A DNA stretch of 64,000 nucleotides from Verminephrobacter eiseniae EF01-2 (GTDB lineage Bacteria; Pseudomonadota; Gammaproteobacteria; Burkholderiales; Burkholderiaceae_C). The position numbers and the translations under genes are program-made. Shown here piece by piece: positions 54,556-64,000 of this stretch (positions are counted from its first letter, which is position 1; each line of letters opens with the position of its first letter). The notes below the pieces were generated by a model. That model was not told the DNA's origin and searched no databases. It saw only the letters and a list, made by a program, of their open reading frames with translations. The stretch lies in the NCBI RefSeq assembly GCF_000015565.1, contig NC_008786.1, positions 5,196,501 through 5,260,500 on the forward strand. Direction: 5' to 3'.

Positions 54556-54811
54556 GTCGGTGGATGCGCCCGTCCGGGGCGCCGGCTAGCGGGTATCGGC
54601 CTGTCGTGCAACCGGTGGGTTGCCAAGCCAGTCTCAGGCTGATGAGGTTCAAAAGCGGGAGCCCGGAAGCGGCTTCCTTCGTCCCCAGCGGTGTGCTGAT
54701 GTGGCGGGCAACTGGATCCCGTCACGGGGCGCATTGTCGCATGGCCCGATAATCCGGGTGTGCGCGCAGAACTTTCTGCGCTGTTTTTCTGCTTCGCAGC
54801 CTGGACAAACA

Positions 54812-56473
<1,662 letters not shown>

Positions 56474-56533
56474 GACACAATGATCGAAGTAAAGTAAGAT
56501 TTGTAACCGGGAATAATTATTGCACCTCCACAC

Positions 56534-58584
<2,051 letters not shown>

Positions 58585-59697
58585 AGGTCTCCAGGTCTTC
58601 GAGCTTTTCGCCCACGCCGATGAAATAGACCGGTATCGGGCGCTCTTGCGCAATCGCGGCCAGCACGCCGCCCTTGGCCGTGCCGTCGAGCTTGGTCACG
58701 ATCAGCCCGGTCAGTTGCAGCGCGTCATCGAAGGCGCGCACCTGGGCCAATGCGTTCTGGCCGGTGTTGCCGTCGAGCACCAGCAGCACCTCGTGGGGCG
58801 CGCCGGCGTCGGCCTTGCCAATCACGCGGCGGATTTTTGCCAGTTCCTGCATCAGGTGCAACTGCGTGGGCAGGCGGCCAGCGGTGTCCACCAGCACCAC
58901 GTCCTTGCCGCGCGCCTTGCCGGCGCTGACGGCATCGAAGCCCACGGCGGCCGGATCGCCGCCCTCCTGGCCGACGATCTCGACCATGTTGCGGTCGGCC
59001 CAGACGCCCAACTGCTCACGCGCCGCAGCGCGAAAGGTGTCGGCCGCCGCCAGCAGCACCGTAGCGCCGGCATCCGCCAGATGCTTGGTGAGCTTGCCGA
59101 TCGAGGTGGTCTTGCCCGCGCCATTGACGCCAGCCACCATGATCACCGTGGGGCGGTGCGCGCCGATGACCAGGGTTTTTTCCAGCGGGCGCAGCAACTC
59201 GGCCAGGGCCTCGGCCAGCAGCGCCTTGACGGCTGCCGGGTCGGTGGCCCGGCGCTCCTTGGCGCGGCGCTTGAGCTCGGCCAGCAGATGGCCGGTGGCC
59301 TTGACGCCGGTGTCGGCCAGCAGCAGGGCCGTTTCCAGTTCTTCATACAGCGCATCATCGATCTGCGTGCCGGTAAAAACCGTGCTGATGCTGCTGCCGG
59401 TCTTGCGCAGACCGGACTTGAGACGGAGCAGCCAGCCGGTGCGCCCGGCCGGGGACGCGCTGGCCGCAGCAGGAGGTGCCGCAGCAGGGGCCGCCACCGC
59501 TGGTGCGGCCGGCTGTGCTGCCGGGGTTTCGGGCGCCGGGGACGCAAACGGGTTGCGCAGCCAGCCCAGGCCCGCAGGCTCGGCGCCAGGTTCGGCCGCC
59601 GCCGCGCTGGCCGCAGCAGGTGCGTCGGCCGGCACGGGCGCGGGTTTTTTTTTGAAAAAACTGAACATTTGGCGGGCTCTTGGAATCACTGCATTCT

Positions 59698-61137
59698 ATG
59701 AAACGCATTCCTACCCTCGCGGGCCTGCTGGTCGGCCTGTCTTTCGGGGCTGCCTTTGCGGCAACGCCACCGCCCTGCCCTCCCACCCCGGCAGCCATCA
59801 CCACGGCCTGTGGAGCGCAGCAGTTCACGCTGGCCAACGGCATGCAATTGATCGTGCAGCCCGACCACCGCGCGCCGACGGCGGTGCACATGGTCTGGGT
59901 GCGGGTAGGCTCGATGGATGAGGTCGATGGCAGTTCGGGCCTGGCCCATGCGCTCGAACACATGATGTTCAAAGGCTCCAAAACCGTGCCGCCGGGCGAA
60001 TTCTCGCGCCGCGTGGCGGCCCTGGGGGGGCGTGAAAACGCCTTCACCGCCCGCGACTACACCGGCTACTACCAGCAGATTCCGGCGCAGCACCTGCAAG
60101 AGGTGATGCGGCTCGAAGCAGACCGCTTTGCCAACAACGACTGGCCCGACGCAGAGTTCCGCAAGGAGATCGAGGTCGTCAAGGAAGAGCGCCGCCTGCG
60201 CACCGAAGACCAGCCCCGCGCCCTGCTGATCGAGCAGCTCTTTGCCGCCACCTTCAACGCCTCGCCCTACCGCCGCCCGGTCGTGGGCTGGATGAGCGAC
60301 CTCGACGCGATGACGCCCGACGATGTGCGCGCCTTCCACCGCCAGTGGTACCAGCCCGGCAATGCCGCCGTGGTGGTGGTCGGCGATGTGGACGTGGCAC
60401 AGGTGCGCGCGCTGGCCGAAAAGTATTACGGCAGCCTGCCCGCCCACGCCCTGCCCGTGCGCAAGCCGCGCACCGAGCCGGCGCAGCCGGGCCTGCGCCG
60501 CATCGCCGTGAAGGCGCCGGCCGAGCAGGCTTATGTGGCGCTGGCGTTTCGCGTGCCCGGCCTCGCGCGCTTGCAGAACCTGGACGAGGCCGACCATGAC
60601 GCCCTGGCGCTGCAAATGCTGTCCGCCGTGCTCAGCGGCTACGACGGCGCCCGGCTCGAACGGGCGCTGACCCAGGGCGCGCAGCCCGTGGCCGACAGCG
60701 CCAGCAGTTCTGCACTGGTCATCGGGCGCGGCCCGAGCCTGTTCCTGCTCAGCGGCGTGCCCGCAGCCGGGCGGGCAGCGCAGCAGGTCGAAGACGCGCT
60801 GCGCGCCGAAGTCGCGCGCGTGGCGCGCGACGGGGTGGGCCAGGCGGAACTGGACCGGGTCAAGACACAATGGATCGCCGCCAGCGTGTACCAGCGCGAC
60901 TCGATGATCAGCCAGGCGCAGGAACTGGGCAGCAACTGGGCGCAGGGATTTGCCCCAGACGCCCAGGAGCGCCTGCTGGCCTTGCTGCGCAGCGTCACGC
61001 CAGAGCAGGTGCAGGCCGTGGCCGCCAGGTACTTTGGCGACGACCAACTCACCGTGGCCACCTTGCTGCCGCAACCCCTGGCCCCACGCAAGCGCACTGC
61101 GCCCCTGTCGTCGCCCCACGACGCCGCCATCCGCTGA
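59698..61137 (+). CDS. M16-family zinc protease (active subunit)
   Basis: The 479-residue exported protease starts MKRIPTLAGLLVGLSFGAAF with a signal peptide. It has the inverted zinc motif HxxEH in SGLAHALEHMMFKGSKTVPP and the downstream glutamate in KEIEVVKEERRLRTEDQPRA. It is a pitrilysin/PqqL-like peptidase of the periplasm that works with the second M16 subunit encoded next. Start at 59698 is preferred over 59680 because the signal peptide then has a lysine-arginine n-region. The gene pair sits between ftsY and rsmD as in many betaproteobacteria. Confidence 0.9.
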   Translation: MKRIPTLAGLLVGLSFGAAFAATPPPCPPTPAAITTACGAQQFTLANGMQLIVQPDHRAPTAVHMVWVRVGSMDEVDGSSGLAHALEHMMFKGSKTVPPGEFSRRVAALGGRENAFTARDYTGYYQQIPAQHLQEVMRLEADRFANNDWPDAEFRKEIEVVKEERRLRTEDQPRALLIEQLFAATFNASPYRRPVVGWMSDLDAMTPDDVRAFHRQWYQPGNAAVVVVGDVDVAQVRALAEKYYGSLPAHALPVRKPRTEPAQPGLRRIAVKAPAEQAYVALAFRVPGLARLQNLDEADHDALALQMLSAVLSGYDGARLERALTQGAQPVADSASSSALVIGRGPSLFLLSGVPAAGRAAQQVEDALRAEVARVARDGVGQAELDRVKTQWIAASVYQRDSMISQAQELGSNWAQGFAPDAQERLLALLRSVTPEQVQAVAARYFGDDQLTVATLLPQPLAPRKRTAPLSSPHDAAIR

Positions 61138-61156
61138 ACCCGCCCGGGATCACCCC

Positions 61157-62503
61157 ATGCTCACCATCAAAAACATAGCTGCACGCGCATTGCTCATCGG
61201 CGCATCGACCCTCGTTCATTGCCATCCGGCCTGGGCGCTGCTGCCCATCGAGCATTGGACCGAGCCCAGCGGCGCCCGGGTCTGGCTGGTGCAAAGCCCG
61301 GCCATCCCGATGCTGGACCTGCGCATCGACTTTGACGCCGGCAGCCGCCGCGACCCGGCCGCGCAGGCCGGCCTGGCCAGCGCCGTGGCGACCATGGCCG
61401 GCAAAGGCGTGCAAGGCACGGACACCGAGCCGCCGCTGGACGAAAACGGCCTGGGCCAAGCCTGGGCCGACCTGGGCGCCCGCTTTCAGGCCAACGCCGA
61501 CAACGACGCGCTGCACTATGCGCTGCGCTCGCTGACCGACGCGCCGCTGCTCGCGCAGGCCGCGCGCCTGGCAGCCCGGCAGATCGCCGAACCCGCCTGG
61601 ATCGACGCCCCGTGGCAGCGCGAGCGCGAGCGCTGGAGCGCCCGCCTCCGGGAAGACGACACCCGCCCCGCCAACGTGGCCGACCAGGCCTTTGCCGCCG
61701 CCGTGTACGGCCAGCATCCCTATGGTGTGCGCGCCACGCCGCAAACGCTCGAGCGCATCGGCGTGGCCGACATGCAGGACTTTCACCGCCGGCATATCGC
61801 CGCTTGCCGCGCGCGGGTGAGCATCGTCGGCGCCGTCTCGCGCGCGCAAGCGCAGACGCTGGTGGCCACGCTGCTGGCGCGCCTGCCCGCGACCCCGGAC
61901 TGCGCGCCGCTGCCGGCCGTGGGCGAGGTCGCGGCCCTGGCGGCAGCGCTGGAGCGAAACATCCCGTTCGCCTCGGCCCAGGCCCACGTGCTCATCGGCC
62001 AGCCCGGCTTTGCGCGGCGCGACCCGGACTTTCTGGCGCTGCTGGTGGGCAACCACATTCTGGGCGGAGGCGGTTTTGTCTCGCGCCTGACCCACGAGGT
62101 GCGTGAACGGCGCGGCCTGAGCTACAACGTCTACAGCTACTTTGCCGCCGGTCTGCACGCCGGCGCCTTCACCGTGGGCCTGCAAACCCGCCCCGACCAG
62201 GCCGCCGAGGCCGTCGGGATCGCGCGCGAAGTGATCGCCCGCTTTGTCGCCGACGGCCCCACCGAGGCCGAATTGCGCGCCGCCAAAGACCAGCTGATCG
62301 GCGGCTTTGCGCTGCGCATCGACAGCAACGAAAAACTGCTGGGCAATGTGGCCAACATCGCCTGGAACGACTTGCCGCTCGATTACCTGGAGCAATGGTC
62401 GAGCCAGGTGCAGGCCCTCACCGTCGCCGACGTGCGCGCCGCAATGGCCCGCAAACTGCAACCCGGGCGCATGGTGACCGTGGTGGTCGGTGGCCGGCCA
62501 TGA
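61157..62503 (+). CDS. M16-family protease partner subunit (no zinc motif)
   Basis: The 448-residue protein starts MLTIKNIAARALLIGASTLV with a signal peptide and has the M16 fold, but no HxxEH: the equivalent region reads AAQAGLASAVATMAGKGVQG. It keeps the substrate-side motif of M16B partners in LTHEVRERRGLSYNVYSYFA (R/Y pair) and the glycine-rich loop NHILGGGGFVSRLT. It should form a heterodimer with the preceding active subunit, contributing the R/Y pair. 19 bp separate the two genes and four bases overlap with rsmD. Confidence 0.9.
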   Translation: MLTIKNIAARALLIGASTLVHCHPAWALLPIEHWTEPSGARVWLVQSPAIPMLDLRIDFDAGSRRDPAAQAGLASAVATMAGKGVQGTDTEPPLDENGLGQAWADLGARFQANADNDALHYALRSLTDAPLLAQAARLAARQIAEPAWIDAPWQRERERWSARLREDDTRPANVADQAFAAAVYGQHPYGVRATPQTLERIGVADMQDFHRRHIAACRARVSIVGAVSRAQAQTLVATLLARLPATPDCAPLPAVGEVAALAAALERNIPFASAQAHVLIGQPGFARRDPDFLALLVGNHILGGGGFVSRLTHEVRERRGLSYNVYSYFAAGLHAGAFTVGLQTRPDQAAEAVGIAREVIARFVADGPTEAELRAAKDQLIGGFALRIDSNEKLLGNVANIAWNDLPLDYLEQWSSQVQALTVADVRAAMARKLQPGRMVTVVVGGRP

Positions 62504-63456
62504 GCGCCGCACGGCCGCCCGAAGGCGCTCATACCGTAGCCGAAGGCGAAGGTGCTCCATCCTTCGCCGCACGGCCGCCCGAAGGCACTCATACCGCAGC
62601 CGAAGGCGAAGGTGCCTCATCGATCGCCGCACGGCCGCCCGAAGGCGCTCATACCGCAGCCGAAGGCGGAGGCTCTCCAGTGCGCCGCGCCACGCCGCGC
62701 CGGCGGGCCCTGCCCGGTGGCCGCCCGGGCCAGGCCCCTGCTGCCACAGGCAGCAGGCCAAAGGTTCCTGCCGCAGACCGCAAATCGACGGCACCGGCCA
62801 AAGGCCGCAAACCAGGCGCTGCACCGGCCAAAGGCCGTCCACCCGGCGCCACCTCCGATGCCCCCGGCGTCATCCGCATCATCGGCGGGCGATGGAAGCG
62901 CACCCGCTTGCCCGTGGCCCGCCACCCCGGCCTGCGCCCCACGCCCGAGCGCGTGCGTGCCGCCTTGTTCAACTGGCTCGGGCAGGACCTGGCTGGCTGG
63001 CGCTGCCTGGATGCCTTTGCCGGCACCGGCGCGCTGGGCCTGGAAGCCGCCTCGCGTGGCGCGGCGGCGGTGCAGTTGATCGACAGCGACGCCGCGCTGG
63101 TGGCCCGGTTGCACGGCCTGCAGCAGCGCCTGCAAGCCGGCGCTGCAGATGAACGGCACCTGCCGGCCTGCGCCCTGCAGATACGGCGCGGCGATGGCAT
63201 CGCCGCGCTGCGCCAGGCGGCGCCCGCCAGCATCGATCTGGTGCTGCTCGACCCGCCGTTCGACAGCGCGCTGTTCGAGCCGGCGCTGCAATGCGCAGCC
63301 CGGGCCGTGGCGGCGACTGGCTTCGTCTACCTGGAGGCGCCCCGCGCCTGGAGCGACGCGCAACTGGCCCCGCTCGGGCTGGTGCTGCAGCGCCATCTGA
63401 AAGCCGGCGCGGTGCACGCGCACCTGCTGCGCCCCGGCCCCGCAGGCCCTGCATAA
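62500..63456 (+). CDS. rsmD: 16S rRNA (guanine966-N2)-methyltransferase with repeat-rich extension
   Basis: The 318-residue protein ends in a full RsmD domain: GVIRIIGGRWKRTRLPVARH, LRPTPERVRAALFNWLGQDL, the SAM motif CLDAFAGTGALGLEAASRGA and the catalytic LVLLDPPFDSALFEPALQCA (DPPF). It methylates G966 of 16S rRNA during 30S assembly. RsmD is normally about 190 residues; here some 120 extra residues precede it, encoded by a 60-bp tandem repeat (62506-62685) and a 30-bp repeat (62791-62850), giving AARPPEGAHTVAEGEG-like and APAKGRKPGA-like units. The start at 62500 overlaps the M16 stop; a start near 62860 would give a normal RsmD if the extension is not translated. Confidence 0.9.
   Translation: MSAARPPEGAHTVAEGEGAPSFAARPPEGTHTAAEGEGASSIAARPPEGAHTAAEGGGSPVRRATPRRRALPGGRPGQAPAATGSRPKVPAADRKSTAPAKGRKPGAAPAKGRPPGATSDAPGVIRIIGGRWKRTRLPVARHPGLRPTPERVRAALFNWLGQDLAGWRCLDAFAGTGALGLEAASRGAAAVQLIDSDAALVARLHGLQQRLQAGAADERHLPACALQIRRGDGIAALRQAAPASIDLVLLDPPFDSALFEPALQCAARAVAATGFVYLEAPRAWSDAQLAPLGLVLQRHLKAGAVHAHLLRPGPAGPA
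62506..62685. repeat. 60-bp tandem repeat, three copies, in the rsmD 5' coding region
   Basis: Three successive 60-bp units (62506-62565, 62566-62625, 62626-62685, the last diverging at its end) each encode AARPPEGxHTxAEGxG and four more residues. A shorter 30-bp repeat (two copies) follows at 62791-62850. Confidence 0.9.
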
Positions 63457-63524
63457 TGCGCGCACGCGGCCCGGCAGCGGCCAGCGCCCGATTGCGCCGC
63501 CCCACAGGAAGGAGACAAGCAGCC

Positions 63525-64000
63525 ATGGCCCAGAACCTGCTCGCCGTTTACCCCGGCACCTTCGACCCGATCACGCTAGGCCATGAAGACGTGGTGCGCA
63601 GGGCCACCCAGTTGTTCGAGCGCGTGATCGTGGCCGTGGCGGCGGGCCATCACAAAAAGACCTTGTTTGCGCTCGACGAGCGCATCGAGATGGTGCGCGA
63701 CGCAGTCAAGAACTACCCCCGGGTGCAGGTGGAGAGCTTCGCCGGCCTGTTGCGCGATTTCGTGGTCGCGCGCGGCGGCAAAGCCATGGTGCGCGGCCTG
63801 CGCGCCGTGACCGACTTCGACTACGAATTCCAGCTCGCCGGCATGAACCGCAGCCTGATGCCCCAGGTCGAGACCGTGTTCCTCACCCCCGGCGACAAGT
63901 ACCAGTTCATCAGCAGCACCTTCGTGCGCGAAATCGCCGCGCTCGGCGGCGAGGTGCACAAGTTCGTCTCGCCAGCCGTGCAGGAACGCCTGCAAGCCAA
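63525..64000 (+). CDS. coaD: Phosphopantetheine adenylyltransferase, 3' end outside window
   Basis: The frame from ATG 63525 (AGGAAGGAG site upstream) encodes MAQNLLAVYPGTFDPITLGH, with the nucleotidyltransferase TxGH motif, then KNYPRVQVESFAGLLRDFVV, AMVRGLRAVTDFDYEFQLAG and YQFISSTFVREIAALGGEVH with the ISSTxxR signature. It transfers adenylyl from ATP to 4'-phosphopantetheine, the penultimate step of coenzyme A synthesis. 158 residues are visible, close to the family's usual 160-165, so only a few residues are lost at the right edge. It follows rsmD by 68 bp, the usual rsmD-coaD order. Confidence 0.95.
   Translation, partial: MAQNLLAVYPGTFDPITLGHEDVVRRATQLFERVIVAVAAGHHKKTLFALDERIEMVRDAVKNYPRVQVESFAGLLRDFVVARGGKAMVRGLRAVTDFDYEFQLAGMNRSLMPQVETVFLTPGDKYQFISSTFVREIAALGGEVHKFVSPAVQERLQA

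Noticed and set aside
53005..54642. Long forward frame opposite rhlE
   Set aside because: It is a shadow of the helicase and its repetitive Gly/Arg tail on the other strand, without family motifs.

Overview
The window looks like chromosomal DNA of a GC-rich betaproteobacterium of the family Comamonadaceae. This rests on the GC-biased codon use, the betaproteobacterial order ftsY / M16 protease pair / rsmD / coaD, and Burkholderiales-like ABC transporters and regulators. The many insertion-sequence scars, expanded simple repeats and duplicated peptide-uptake operons recall Verminephrobacter-like symbionts, but the genus is inference only.

Layout. (1) 1-8500 is a scrap yard of mobile and phage DNA: a truncated RelE/HigB-type toxin, a complete IS3-family element, recombinase and ParB/RepB remnants, the 5' part of a phage tape-measure gene, a Phd antitoxin next to a VapC-CysE chimera, a lipoprotein hydrolase whose stop codon is completed by an IS5-family element, and an AT-richer GNAT/LysE fragment. 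It ends at a tRNA-Phe gene. (2) 8800-13300 holds tRNA-Phe, a decayed DDE transposase, a frameshifted paralogue of the hydrolase, gluQ and a MocR-type regulator. (3) 13400-30150 has two complete peptide ABC-import operons facing each other, each with its own LysR gene at the outer side and with a C45 acyltransferase/hydrolase and two M20 peptidases at the centre. Their stop codons abut at 21031-21036, and decayed IS630 pieces lie at both outer edges. (4) 30539-41477 is a gene block whose members converge on acidic or D-amino acids (Asp/Glu racemase, glutamate-type binding protein, DadA, D-glutamate-cyclase-family protein, MFS carrier, LysR). It is interrupted by a TonB receptor/PepSY/DUF2946 set and two gene stumps. 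(5) 42090-46212 carries fbaA and pntAA-pntAB-pntB. (6) 46766-50666 is a potABCD polyamine-type operon whose ATPase gene is frameshifted by a 13-bp tandem duplication. (7) 50872-64000 is mostly housekeeping: M14 peptidase, rhlE, ettA, a DUF1631 gene, ftsY, two M16 proteases, rsmD and partial coaD.

Most notable signals. A run of about 27 AG dinucleotides lies inside the DUF1631 gene and currently puts its two halves out of frame, as in a phase-variable contingency locus. Two copies of a 166-bp CTAG-bounded palindromic MITE are present: one adds exactly 54 codons to a gene remnant and the other supplies the stop codon of potD. A (TCAATG)5 hexamer tract lies in a divergent promoter region, and a 60-bp coding repeat extends the RsmD N-terminus. 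Together they suggest a genome shaped by repeat slippage and mobile-element decay.
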